Source: Lysobacter terrestris
GTDB taxonomy: Bacteria; Pseudomonadota; Gammaproteobacteria; Xanthomonadales; Xanthomonadaceae
Length of the DNA stretch: 64,000 bases
Direction: 5' to 3'
NCBI RefSeq assembly: GCF_014489475.1
Contig: NZ_CP060820.1
Location: 868,001-932,000, forward strand
The number at the start of each line of letters is the position of its first letter. The stretch's first letter is position 1. This document shows, piece after piece, positions 35,375 to 44,408 of this stretch. A model generated the notes under the pieces. The model searched no databases, was not told where the DNA came from, and worked only from the letters and a program-made list of their open reading frames with translations. A program made the translations under genes and the position numbers.

Positions 35375-38300
35375 TCAGATTTCCATTTGCTGCAGGACGG
35401 CGTCGATCCGTGCCGAATCGGCGACGGAATCCACGCGGAGGAAGTTGGCCGAATCCGTCGCGAAACTGCGCACACCATCGCGCATTACGGACGCGTTTCC
35501 ACGCAGTATGTCATCGACTACCCCACTCGGCAGCACACCTTCGTTGATCAGGAGCGCGTGCGGGTCGAGCGCGACGTCGTGCGTGTACTGGCTCGACTCC
35601 AGACCGTCCCCTGCCTTGCCCACCAATGCCGCGCCGCTGTAGCGCGCGGCGTTGAGCAGATCTTGGAGGTAGTGGCGGCCATACACCCCAAAGGGCGAGA
35701 TGATCGCCAGCATTCGCTGCCGACCCGGCCGCCGCGACCGCTCGATGACCTCGCGCAACCCGCCATCGCCGACGTGGACGATATCGACGAGGGGATCCAC
35801 GCTCGCCACTTCGACCTCGCCCCGGCAAGCCAGCAGCAGACGCTTGCTTGTACCCTCCGCCATGACTTGGCGACGAAACGAGCCGAGCACGCTGGCCGCC
35901 TCGGACGGGGTGGCGACTTCGGCGGCGACAAGTACTTCCGAGAACGGATCGGCGCGCCGCGCATCAACGCCGACCATCTGGCAGACCTGCCCGAACCGGT
36001 GCCGGTATGTATGCGCGGAGAGCACTGCCCGGATGCCAGCGAGGCTGCGGCGACGCCATTCGCGATCGTCGGTCATGAGCACGCGGATCGCTTCCTCAGC
36101 TTCCTCGCGGTTGCGCACGTGCCAGATCAGGTCGTTGCCGAACGTATCCTCGGTCCCCTTGGACCAAGTGCTGACCACCGGAGTGCCGCAGGCAAGCAGC
36201 TCGAATACGCGGCGCGAGAACATGGTCGGCGAATCGATCACCGAATTGACGTTGAGGAACACTCGGTATTCTCGATACGCCCTGCCGATCGCATCGTAGG
36301 GCAGGCGTCCGCGCACGAACGGCGTGAAGCGCTCGGGGAAGGCGAAGTCGGACTTGATCGCAGGATTCGGCTGGAAATTGCGGTCATAGATGTCGAAATC
36401 GAACGAACTGGCGGCATCCAGCAGCATCAGCTGGTCGTCGCGACGCTCCTGGAACCGGTTGGCGTAGAAGCTGCCCGCAAAACACACCTTGCCGTTGCGT
36501 CGGGCCGACCCGGCCGGATTGTGCAGGGATTCCTCCGCAGCGAACTGCAGCACCCCGACTCGCGCACTCGTGCGCTCCTTGTAGCGCGGCACCGCCTCCG
36601 AAGCCGTGGTCAGTACCAGGTCGAATTTTGATGCGTTGTCTATGAAATTGGAGAAATGGACTGGATCTTCCTTGTTCCAGAACACAGTCGGAATACCGCG
36701 GGCACGGAAGCCAGCGACCATTTCCTGCAACTCACGACCGGGTGGATTGGCGTAGTTTGCGACGCGGTACTGCCAGCTGCCGTAGTTGCCCTTCCAGGAG
36801 GACTCGACCAGAAGGAACTTGGGACTGCAGGCTTCCAGCAGGCCCTCCCAGTTGTCCGGCCTCGGCTCGACCAGCGACGACTGGGGAGCGAAACAGGACC
36901 GTGAGAACTCATCAAGCACGCTCATGACCGGAATGGACGCAGGCTCGATCTCCTGCCTCCAGCCGATTACGGAAAGATTCTTGCTATGTTGCTCCTGGGT
37001 CGGCGGCACTGCCGTCCCGCCGCCCTTGCTCCGTTGCACGCTCTTCCCCGGAGCCGGCGATGTGGGCGCTGCCTTCGGCGGCGGCGGCAGCACGACCGGA
37101 GGTACCACGGGAAGCTTGATCGGATCGAATGTCGTGGATCCGCTCTCGCGATTGCGATAGGCATTCCAGGCCCGCAACATCGCCTTGGGGAACTGGAGCG
37201 CGCCGCGCACGCTGGTGAGCCCGAGGCACGCGCGCCCGATCGCCAGTGCAGCGGAGTGACGGTATCGCTGGTTGTCCTCGTGCAGCTCGCGTGCAAACGC
37301 GACCAACTTGTTGGAACGCTCGCGCTCCGCCTTGAGGTGGGCGTAGTGGCCATGCCGCTTGTACTGAGCGACGACCAGGTCGTGCTGCAGTTCCTTGAGT
37401 TGATTGCGCAGGAGGTCCGCGGAGGCTTCCAGGCGTTCCACGTGCAGGGTCTCCGTGGCCTGCTTCGCGAGCGTCGTCGCGAGCTTGTCCTTGGTCGAAT
37501 CGAGGCGCGCTTGCAACGCCTTGGTGGCAGCGGAGGCTTCGTTGCGCTGCGTCTGCCACTCCTCGCGAACCAGTCGCACCTGCGCGTCCGCCTCTTCGAA
37601 GCGGCGCCGGAACTCGTCGCGTTCGGCCTCGATGCTCGCAGTCGTGGAGGCGGCGACCTCGAGGTTTTGACTGAAGCACAGGCGCTCCTCGCGCGCGGTT
37701 GCCATTTCATGTTCCAGCATGCCGATGCGCTGGATCAGGCTGTCGTGCTCCGCCTTCTGGTGGATCTCCGACGCCCGCACCAGCTCCAGCTCGCGGTTCG
37801 CCGAATCCAATGCCCGCTTCAGGGTTTCGATCTGCTTGGCGGCTTCGTTCTTGGCGGCCTCCAGGCCGATGATCGCTTCGCTCGCCTGCTCCGACAGCGA
37901 TCGCTGCACCGCGATCTCGGCTAGCAGCGACTGGATCCGCGCCGCTTGCTTGTCATGGACCAGTGCGTGTTCGCCCGCCCGACTGCTTTCCTGCGCCGCC
38001 AGCTCGCGCGCCTCGGACAGGGTCTGCTCGGCGAAAGCCAGCGCCTGCGCCTTGAGCGCGAGTTCCTGGTTGAGCTCGGCCCGCTGCCTTTCCAGGCTCG
38101 CAGCGCCGCCTTGGCTTGCCGCCACACGCGCCTCGAGTTCGGCCTTTTCCTTCGCAAGCGCCTGGGCAGTGGCATTGGACTCGTAGTACTTCGCCTGCGA
38201 TTCGAGCGCGCCCTGCTCGGTCGCCCGGAGGACAACCTCGCTGGAGATGCCGGCCTGGCCGGCATCACGACGATCAGCGACAACACGGACGTAACCGTCC

Positions 38301-38863
38301 AAGACCTCGATCAGCCCAATCGAGAAGCAATCGGCGATTGCCGTGGCGACATGACCGGGAAACAGGATCGACTTGTGGTCGGGCCAGGGATGCAGGCCAT
38401 AGGGTGCCGTGATGACGAGCCTCCCGCCAGGCGCCACGTGCGAAGCCCCCTGCTGGATGAAGCGCACCGGGTTCGTCTGGTGCTCCACTACTTCGCCCAT
38501 CACAACCGTATCGAAGAGCTCGGCGCCGAGCGCAGCCAGTTCGATGCAGTGGAAGTCCAGGCGGGCCTTTACGGACTCGATCTCCTTCTCGCGTTCCGCC
38601 AGCGCGTATTCGATTGCCGGCGCATAGATGTCCACGCCGGTAACCGCCATTCCTTCGCGGGCCATCAGGATCGATGCAATGCCCTGGCTGCAGCCGATAT
38701 CGAGCACCCGGTTGCCGCGTGCATGCGCGCACATCCAGTTGATGCGCTCCCGTGTCTTCTGCCCGAACGCGGCGCCCATCGCATCGTAGTAGGCCTCGTT
38801 GATCCGGTCCGCCCACGGATTGCTCGCGTCATTCCCCGCTTCGTGCTTGTGATCGTCGTGCAT
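35375..38863 (-). CDS. Methyltransferase-coiled coil-glycosyltransferase fusion
   Basis: A 1162-residue multidomain protein. Residues 1-225 form a SAM methyltransferase (NRVLDIGCSQGIASILM, VTGVDIY, LFDTVVMGEVVEHQTNPVRF, APGGRLVITAPYG). Residues ~228-520 are a long Glu/Ala/Arg/Gln-rich coiled coil. After a Pro-rich linker (~590-620), residues ~665-965 form a CgeB/Glyco_trans_1_2 glycosyltransferase (KVCFAGSFYANRFQERRD, SPTMFSRRVFELLACGTPVV). The last ~190 residues have FGVYGRHYLQDLLNAARYSG followed by AALVGKAG, resembling a degenerate GT2-like part. An MTase joined to a coiled coil recalls WbdD, the O9a chain terminator and ruler, but here a glycosyltransferase takes the kinase's place. The role is inferred. 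Confidence 0.82.
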   Translation of the reverse strand: MHDDHKHEAGNDASNPWADRINEAYYDAMGAAFGQKTRERINWMCAHARGNRVLDIGCSQGIASILMAREGMAVTGVDIYAPAIEYALAEREKEIESVKARLDFHCIELAALGAELFDTVVMGEVVEHQTNPVRFIQQGASHVAPGGRLVITAPYGLHPWPDHKSILFPGHVATAIADCFSIGLIEVLDGYVRVVADRRDAGQAGISSEVVLRATEQGALESQAKYYESNATAQALAKEKAELEARVAASQGGAASLERQRAELNQELALKAQALAFAEQTLSEARELAAQESSRAGEHALVHDKQAARIQSLLAEIAVQRSLSEQASEAIIGLEAAKNEAAKQIETLKRALDSANRELELVRASEIHQKAEHDSLIQRIGMLEHEMATAREERLCFSQNLEVAASTTASIEAERDEFRRRFEEADAQVRLVREEWQTQRNEASAATKALQARLDSTKDKLATTLAKQATETLHVERLEASADLLRNQLKELQHDLVVAQYKRHGHYAHLKAERERSNKLVAFARELHEDNQRYRHSAALAIGRACLGLTSVRGALQFPKAMLRAWNAYRNRESGSTTFDPIKLPVVPPVVLPPPPKAAPTSPAPGKSVQRSKGGGTAVPPTQEQHSKNLSVIGWRQEIEPASIPVMSVLDEFSRSCFAPQSSLVEPRPDNWEGLLEACSPKFLLVESSWKGNYGSWQYRVANYANPPGRELQEMVAGFRARGIPTVFWNKEDPVHFSNFIDNASKFDLVLTTASEAVPRYKERTSARVGVLQFAAEESLHNPAGSARRNGKVCFAGSFYANRFQERRDDQLMLLDAASSFDFDIYDRNFQPNPAIKSDFAFPERFTPFVRGRLPYDAIGRAYREYRVFLNVNSVIDSPTMFSRRVFELLACGTPVVSTWSKGTEDTFGNDLIWHVRNREEAEEAIRVLMTDDREWRRRSLAGIRAVLSAHTYRHRFGQVCQMVGVDARRADPFSEVLVAAEVATPSEAASVLGSFRRQVMAEGTSKRLLLACRGEVEVASVDPLVDIVHVGDGGLREVIERSRRPGRQRMLAIISPFGVYGRHYLQDLLNAARYSGAALVGKAGDGLESSQYTHDVALDPHALLINEGVLPSGVVDDILRGNASVMRDGVRSFATDSANFLRVDSVADSARIDAVLQQMEI

Positions 38864-38880
38864 AGTCCTTTCTGCCTGCG

Positions 38881-40218
38881 TCAGGGTGCCGAGTGCTTCC
38901 AGAAACCGGTGGCGTCGATTATCGCCTTGCCCGTCGGGCGCGGCAGGCTCCTGAACTCGGAGTGACCGACCAGCATCACGACCACGCCGGCGTCGCGCAG
39001 CGCGTCGTCCGCGGATTCGAACACGATCCCTTCGGTGGATTCACCGGAGAACTTGAGTGCGTCATGGAAGGGATCGACGCAGGCGAGCTTGCCGGGATAC
39101 CGCTTGGCAAGGGTATGCGCAATGTGCAGCGCCGGGCTTTCGCGGAAGTCATCGACGTCGGGCTTGTACGTGAGTCCGAAGCAGGCGATGCGTGGCGTCG
39201 GCTGCCCGGCAGCCGCTACCGCGTGGGCAACCTGCTCGAGAACGTAATTCGGCTTGCTGTCGTTGACCTGGCGCGCAGTACGGACAAGGTGCGCGCGCTC
39301 AGGCGCGCTGGCGACAATGAACCAGGGATCGACCGCGATGCAGTGCCCGCCCACGCCAGGCCCCGGGTTGAGAATGTTGACGCGCGGATGATGGTTGGCG
39401 AGTTCAATCACTTTCCATACGTCGAGGCCGATATCGCCGCAAATCATCGAAAGCTCGTTGGCAAACGCGATATTGACGTCGCGGAAAGCGTTCTCCGTCA
39501 GCTTGCACAGCTCAGCCGTGCGATCATCACCTGGAAGGCACGCGCCTTTCACGAAACACTGGTACAGCTCGGTAGCACGTTGGGTACACGCGGCCGACAT
39601 GCCGCCGATGATGCGGTCATTCTCCACGAGTTCGCTCAGCATGCGCCCCGGAATGATCCGCTCCGGGCAATAGGCGAGATGGACATCTGGGTGCTCCTCG
39701 CCATCCAGCGGAAAGCGCAGGTCCGGGCGCAGATTGGCCAGAAGGCGCGCGAGCATTTGCGTCGTGCCTACCGGGGAGGTTGATTCGAGCACGACCAGGT
39801 TGCCCGCCCGAAGAACCGGAGCGATTGATCGGCCCGCGGCCTCCACGTAACTCACGTCCGGAGCATGCGTATCGTGATCGACGGGAGTGGGCACGGCGAT
39901 AATAAAGTCGTCGGCGGGCTCGGGGGTCGTCGTCGCCCGCAGATTGCCATTGCGAACGCACTGCGCGACGAGCTCGGGAAGCCCGTCTTCCTCGATATGG
40001 GTCTGCCCCGCGTTCACGGCATCCACCGCACGCTGGGAGATGTCGATTCCCACGACCTGCTTGCCGGTCGATGCAAACGTCGCAGCGGTGGGCAGGCCGA
40101 TGTACCCCAACCCGATCACCGCAAGGCGACGGACGCCGTCGTTGTCTGCAGCAGAATTCTCCCTGACGGAGTGAAGTGCATGGTCGTTCATCGTCTTGTT
40201 CTCAGATTGTTCTTGCAT
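38881..40218 (-). CDS. wecC: UDP-N-acetyl-D-mannosamine dehydrogenase
   Basis: Oxidises UDP-ManNAc to UDP-ManNAcA using two NAD+. The 445 residues have the NAD-binding LAVIGLGYIGLPTAATFAST, EDGLPELVAQCVRNGNLRAT, LVVLESTSPVGTTQML, AYCPERIIPGRMLSEL and the catalytic Cys in PGVGGHCIAVDPWFI. Its partner wecB is at the far end of the island. The start is ambiguous: ATG 40218 overlaps the preceding glycosyltransferase by 17 bases, ATG 40191 avoids overlap; neither has a strong ribosome site. A related UDP-GlcNAc dehydrogenase (WbpA-like) is less likely. Confidence 0.92.
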   Translation of the reverse strand: MQEQSENKTMNDHALHSVRENSAADNDGVRRLAVIGLGYIGLPTAATFASTGKQVVGIDISQRAVDAVNAGQTHIEEDGLPELVAQCVRNGNLRATTTPEPADDFIIAVPTPVDHDTHAPDVSYVEAAGRSIAPVLRAGNLVVLESTSPVGTTQMLARLLANLRPDLRFPLDGEEHPDVHLAYCPERIIPGRMLSELVENDRIIGGMSAACTQRATELYQCFVKGACLPGDDRTAELCKLTENAFRDVNIAFANELSMICGDIGLDVWKVIELANHHPRVNILNPGPGVGGHCIAVDPWFIVASAPERAHLVRTARQVNDSKPNYVLEQVAHAVAAAGQPTPRIACFGLTYKPDVDDFRESPALHIAHTLAKRYPGKLACVDPFHDALKFSGESTEGIVFESADDALRDAGVVVMLVGHSEFRSLPRPTGKAIIDATGFWKHSAP

Positions 40219-41611
40219 CGTTCGTTAACGGATTGGCGGCGACTTCGGCTGTGGCCGGCATGCGGGAAGAGATGAGTTCGACCAACCGCTGCGAGAGGTT
40301 CTTCCAGGAATATTGCATGACGTCGAAGTCCGTCCCTGCAACCGATGGAACCTTGCCGTCGCGCGCCTTCCCTTCCGCAAGGGAAGCGAGCCTGGACTGC
40401 AGCAGCGCGGGGTCGTCGGGCTCACACCATCCGCCCCCCGAATGCCGCAGCAGCCTTGCTGCGAAGTCGTTTTCCGCGCCGCCAATGTGGAGTATCGGTG
40501 TGCCGGACCCAAGGTATTCAAAGAACTTCCCTGGTACCTGCACCGGATTCTCATTCGCCAGGTTCACAAGAACATCACAACGACGCTGCAGAGCCACTGC
40601 TTGCGAGTGGGGGATGAAGCCGAGCAGCCTAATCCGATCCGGATGACGCCTCGCGGCTGCAATCAGTTCGGGAGGCGCGATGATCGTGGCAACACTAAGC
40701 CGCACCGACGAAACGGCAAGCACCGCCTCCAACAGCGCGCCTATGCGGCGGAACGAATAGAAGCTTCCGGTATACAACAGCTCCAGCTTGCCGTCGTCGA
40801 AGGACACCGATGTATCACGGGCGACCACCTCGCGATGATCGAAGCCCTGCGTGAGAATGGCGCAGCGCTCCTCCCCGATTTTGTGGCGGTTGCGCAGCAC
40901 TTCGCGCGCATGATCGCTGGTAACCGTGACCAGGTCCGCGCGTGCGCAAAGCATCCGCTCGGTGGCCAATGCTCGTTTGCGCCAACGTCGAGGCGTGTAC
41001 GGGGCGAGCACCGGATCACCAAGGTCCGCGACCCACGGATATCCATTTTTCCGCGCAAGCGCCCCGAGCTCGATAGTCATCGCCGGCTCGTGGGATGAGA
41101 TAACTACGTCCGGCTGGTACTGGTCCAGCAATTCGCGTAGCCGACGCTTCGCCCACGGTTGCCATTCGGCACGCGAATCCGGAAACAGTGGAAGCGACAT
41201 CACGCGCTTGATCGCCTCCATCGCATGCCCCTTCCAGTTCAAGCCATGCCCGAGCCGAGCCGAAAGGCCGTCCTCGATCCTGCGCCGGAGTTTTCCCTTC
41301 CAGTTCAGTTGCACGGTGACGGCGGAAGGCATGGACGCGACGTCCGCCCCTGCATCGACCGTACGCATGGCGCTACGGCGTTTCCTGTGGCGTAGCGTCA
41401 GATAGCCTGTCAAAGGGCCAGGCCATACACGATGGATCATCAGGGTGTCCGGGAGGACCGGCAACCCCCCCCCTCCGTAACCATCAATATCTGGGGCGAG
41501 GACGTGGACCTCATGGCCTGCCAACGCAAGCTCACGCGCGAGGTAAGCCCATCGCAGCGACTGCGGCGATGGCACCGGTGGAAAATCGTAGGCAATCAGG
41601 AGCAACCGCAT
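40202..41611 (-). CDS. GT4 family glycosyltransferase
   Basis: A 469-residue GT-B enzyme. It opens with LLLIAYDFPPVPSPQSLRWA, typical of WbnK-type O-antigen GT4 enzymes. It includes EWQPWAKRRLRELLDQYQPD, VVISSHEPAMTIELG, DLVTVTSDHAREVL, the mid-protein acceptor KLELLYTGSFYSFRRI, and ENPVQVPGKFFEYLGSGTPI, the donor site (Glu-x7-Glu). The start is three bases before the wzt stop (TGA AAC ATG), so it is co-translated from wzt. Donor sugar unknown. Confidence 0.88.
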   Translation of the reverse strand: MRLLLIAYDFPPVPSPQSLRWAYLARELALAGHEVHVLAPDIDGYGGGGLPVLPDTLMIHRVWPGPLTGYLTLRHRKRRSAMRTVDAGADVASMPSAVTVQLNWKGKLRRRIEDGLSARLGHGLNWKGHAMEAIKRVMSLPLFPDSRAEWQPWAKRRLRELLDQYQPDVVISSHEPAMTIELGALARKNGYPWVADLGDPVLAPYTPRRWRKRALATERMLCARADLVTVTSDHAREVLRNRHKIGEERCAILTQGFDHREVVARDTSVSFDDGKLELLYTGSFYSFRRIGALLEAVLAVSSVRLSVATIIAPPELIAAARRHPDRIRLLGFIPHSQAVALQRRCDVLVNLANENPVQVPGKFFEYLGSGTPILHIGGAENDFAARLLRHSGGGWCEPDDPALLQSRLASLAEGKARDGKVPSVAGTDFDVMQYSWKNLSQRLVELISSRMPATAEVAANPLTNDARTI

Positions 41612-41614
41612 GTT

Positions 41615-42385
41615 TCAGTCCGCAGGCGAAGCAACAGGAGCCCGCTGGAGGATGCGCTCGTATTCTTTCAGGCTCTCGTCGATGCTCCCGAAGTACTCCA
41701 GTCGGCCCGCTTCGATCACCAACCCCTTATTGCATACATCCTTCAGCAAGCTGAAATTGTGACTCGCGAGGATGACGATCTTTGCGCCATCGACCCTTCC
41801 GCGCATGCGATCACGCGCCTTCTTGATGAAGGAGGCGTCGCCGGCGCCAATCCATTCGTCCATGATCATGATGTCCTGCTGCACGGCGGTCGCGATAGAG
41901 AAGCCAAGTCGTAGCCGCTGCCCAGACGACAGCGTCTTCAGGCGGTGATTGGCCTTTTCGCCGAGTTCCGCGAACTCGAGAACCGGCTCCATCAGCTCGC
42001 GCAACTGCCTTGTCCGCAGCCCCATCGCGGTTCCGCGAAGAATGACGTTCTCCCGGACGGTCGCTTCCCCGTTGAACCCTAACGAGATATTTAGCAACGC
42101 CTGACGCGAACCGGCGATATCCAGCCAGCCTCGCGTTGGCTGGTAAGCTCCGGTCAATACCCGTAGCAACGTCGACTTGCCTGCGCCATTCCGCCCGACG
42201 ATGCCGATGCGATCGCCCTCGGCAGCGGAGAAGCTGATGTCGTCGAGGATCGTCCGGAATTCACGCTTCGGCGGGTCGAATGCAGCGCCCCATAGCGTGG
42301 AAAACCACGAGCGCGCAGAGCGGTCCGCCTGCAGGAAGATGGGCAACTCGAGCGTGAGGTGATGCGCGTTCAGCAGGGCAGACAT
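41615..42385 (-). CDS. wzt: O-antigen export ABC transporter ATP-binding protein, short form
   Basis: Nucleotide-binding subunit driving export of undecaprenyl-PP-linked polysaccharide. The 256 residues show Walker A GIVGRNGAGKSTLL, Q-loop region NISLGFNGEATVRENVILRG, signature LSSGQRLRLGFSIA, Walker B DIMIMDEWIGAGD and H-loop ILASHNFSLL. It lacks the ~150-180-residue C-terminal carbohydrate-binding domain seen in E. coli O9a-type Wzt (about 430 residues), so it is of the short Klebsiella O2a-like form. ATG 42385 was taken for its GAGG site. It follows wzm by 7 bases. Confidence 0.93.
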   Translation of the reverse strand: MSALLNAHHLTLELPIFLQADRSARSWFSTLWGAAFDPPKREFRTILDDISFSAAEGDRIGIVGRNGAGKSTLLRVLTGAYQPTRGWLDIAGSRQALLNISLGFNGEATVRENVILRGTAMGLRTRQLRELMEPVLEFAELGEKANHRLKTLSSGQRLRLGFSIATAVQQDIMIMDEWIGAGDASFIKKARDRMRGRVDGAKIVILASHNFSLLKDVCNKGLVIEAGRLEYFGSIDESLKEYERILQRAPVASPAD

Positions 42386-42392
42386 GATCGCC

Positions 42393-43181
42393 TCAGACCC
42401 ACACTGGAACGAATCGCGAGTAACGCCGGTACAGATAGGCCGCTGCGATCCAGCCAAGGATTGTCATCGCCCCGACGTAGACAAAGGTAAGGCGCTCCAA
42501 CGGCTCTCCCAACAGCGGGGCCCGGATGATCTCAATCATGTGATAGAGCGGATTCATCCGCATAAAAGTACCGTGCGGCGTCCCGTATGGCGCATAGTCC
42601 GCTTTCCAAAGGATCGGCGTGAGAATGAAGCCGAAGATGAAGAGACTTCCCGTTAACTCGCCAACGTCGGGGAAGCGCGCACCCAGCAGCGCTACTACGA
42701 CCGAGATCCAGGCCAAGTTAAGGATCACCACCGCAACCGCGAGGGGCACCGACAGCAGCCCCATGGGTTGCAAGGACGGCGAAAGCGCCAGCACGACGAC
42801 CACCAATGGCATGGCGGCTGCCAAATAGAAGAGCGCCTTCGCCATCGTGCGCAGCACGAAGTCTGTCAAGCGCAAATGGCCGTCAAGGATAAAGCTCGCG
42901 TGCCCAGGGAGAACGCTGCAGGACTCCGTGATGACGTTCGACAGCAGGCGAAACAGCAGATAGCCGAGCGCCAAGTGTGGCATGTACACCAGGGGATCGA
43001 CTTTGGAAAGCAGTGCGTAAAAATATCCAACGCCACCCACGTAAATCACGGGTGGCAACAGGAGCCATACGAGGCCGAACCTCGAGCGACGATACTTGGT
43101 TACGATGTCAAGCCAACTTGAGTAGCCCCAGAACTCGGGCTCTCGCAAGCTTCGCGCCATGTCACGCAATAGCAGAATCAA
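42393..43181 (-). CDS. wzm: O-antigen export ABC transporter permease
   Basis: ABC-2-type membrane subunit pairing with Wzt. The 262 residues have six hydrophobic segments, with the N-terminal KYRRSRFGLVWLLLPPVIYV, a common Wzm start, and YHMIEIIRAPLLGEP near the end. The start is taken as TTG 43181, overlapping the metB stop (TTGA), because GAGG lies 7 bases before it; the first ATG at 43160 has no ribosome site. The order metB-wzm-wzt matches Xanthomonas LPS loci. Confidence 0.9.
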   Translation of the reverse strand: MILLLRDMARSLREPEFWGYSSWLDIVTKYRRSRFGLVWLLLPPVIYVGGVGYFYALLSKVDPLVYMPHLALGYLLFRLLSNVITESCSVLPGHASFILDGHLRLTDFVLRTMAKALFYLAAAMPLVVVVLALSPSLQPMGLLSVPLAVAVVILNLAWISVVVALLGARFPDVGELTGSLFIFGFILTPILWKADYAPYGTPHGTFMRMNPLYHMIEIIRAPLLGEPLERLTFVYVGAMTILGWIAAAYLYRRYSRFVPVWV

Positions 43182-44353
43182 GCAAGTGCCTCATCGAGTT
43201 CCCTGCGGAGGTCCTCCTGATTCTCGATACCAACGCTCAGGCGCACCAGGTTATCGGCCACACCAAGCAGCGCACGGCGCTCGGCGGGTATGGATGCATG
43301 CGTCATGATCGCCGGATGGTTGACGAGGCTTTCCACGCCACCCAGCGATTCAGCAATGGTGAACAAATGGCAGCGCTCCATCATCCGGCGCGCACCGTCC
43401 AGGCCGCCCTTCACGAAGACGCTGACCATTCCCCCGAACCCATCCATCTGCCGCTTCGCTAGCTCGTGCTGCGGATACGAATTCAAACCCGGATAGATCA
43501 CCTTCTCGATCGCCGGATGCGTCTCCAGCCACTCCGCCAGCGCCTGCGCATTCTCGCAATGCGCCTTCATGCGCAGATGCAACGTCTTCAGGCCACGTAA
43601 CGCCAGGAAGCTGTCGAACGGCCCCTGCACGCCGCCCACCGCGTTCTGAAGGAACGTCATCTTCTCGGCGATCTCGGCGTCGTCGCCGACGACCACCATG
43701 CCGCCGACCATGTCGGAGTGGCCGTTGAGGTACTTGGTCGCCGAGTGCATGACCAGGTGCGCGCCGAGCTCCAGCGGGCGCTGCAGGATCGGGGAACTGA
43801 AGGTGTTGTCGACGGCGACGACGATGCCGTGCTTGCGCGCGATCGTCGCGATCTGTTCGATGTCGACCAGCTTCAGCAGCGGGTTGGTCGGGGTCTCGAT
43901 CCAGACCAGCTTGGTGTTCGGGCGGATCGCCGCTTCGAACGCCACCGGGTCGCTCAGGTCGACCCAGCTGAAATCCAGGCCGGCCGAGCGGCGACGCACG
44001 CGCTCGAACAGGCGGTAGGTGCCGCCGTAGACGTCGTCCATCGCGATGACGTGGCTGCCGCTGTCGAACATCTCAAGCACGGTCGAGGTCGCGGCCAGGC
44101 CGGAGGCGAACGCGTAACCCTGCGTGCCGCCTTCGAGCGTCGCCACGCAACGCTCGTAGGCGAAGCGGGTGGGATTGTGGCTGCGCGAGTACTCGAACCC
44201 CTGGTGCTCGCCCGGGCTGCGCTGGGCGTAGGTCGAGGTCGCGTAGATCGGCGTCATCACCGCGCCGGTGCTGGGGTCCGGCGATTGCCCGCCATGGATC
44301 GCCAGGGTGCCCAGACCGGGCTTGTTGCCGCCCTTCGGGTCTCGATCGCTCAT
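43178..44353 (-). CDS. metB: Cystathionine gamma-synthase (or gamma-lyase)
   Basis: PLP enzyme of transsulfuration, joining O-acyl-homoserine and cysteine to cystathionine (or cleaving it). The 391 residues have GLGTLAIHGGQSPDPSTGAV, PIYATSTYAQRSPGEHQGFE, EYSRSHNPTRFAYERCVATL, the PLP lysine in HLVMHSATKYLNGHSD, and LVNHPAIMTHASIPAERRAL. ATG 44353 begins a normal N-terminus. It is the right boundary of the O-antigen island and overlaps wzm by the TTGA junction. Synthase and lyase cannot be told apart by eye. Confidence 0.92.
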   Translation of the reverse strand: MSDRDPKGGNKPGLGTLAIHGGQSPDPSTGAVMTPIYATSTYAQRSPGEHQGFEYSRSHNPTRFAYERCVATLEGGTQGYAFASGLAATSTVLEMFDSGSHVIAMDDVYGGTYRLFERVRRRSAGLDFSWVDLSDPVAFEAAIRPNTKLVWIETPTNPLLKLVDIEQIATIARKHGIVVAVDNTFSSPILQRPLELGAHLVMHSATKYLNGHSDMVGGMVVVGDDAEIAEKMTFLQNAVGGVQGPFDSFLALRGLKTLHLRMKAHCENAQALAEWLETHPAIEKVIYPGLNSYPQHELAKRQMDGFGGMVSVFVKGGLDGARRMMERCHLFTIAESLGGVESLVNHPAIMTHASIPAERRALLGVADNLVRLSVGIENQEDLRRELDEALA

Positions 44354-44408
44354 TGGAATGTACCGCCTTCCGCTAGCATGAATAACCTCCAATTCTACCA
44401 TCGCGGCC

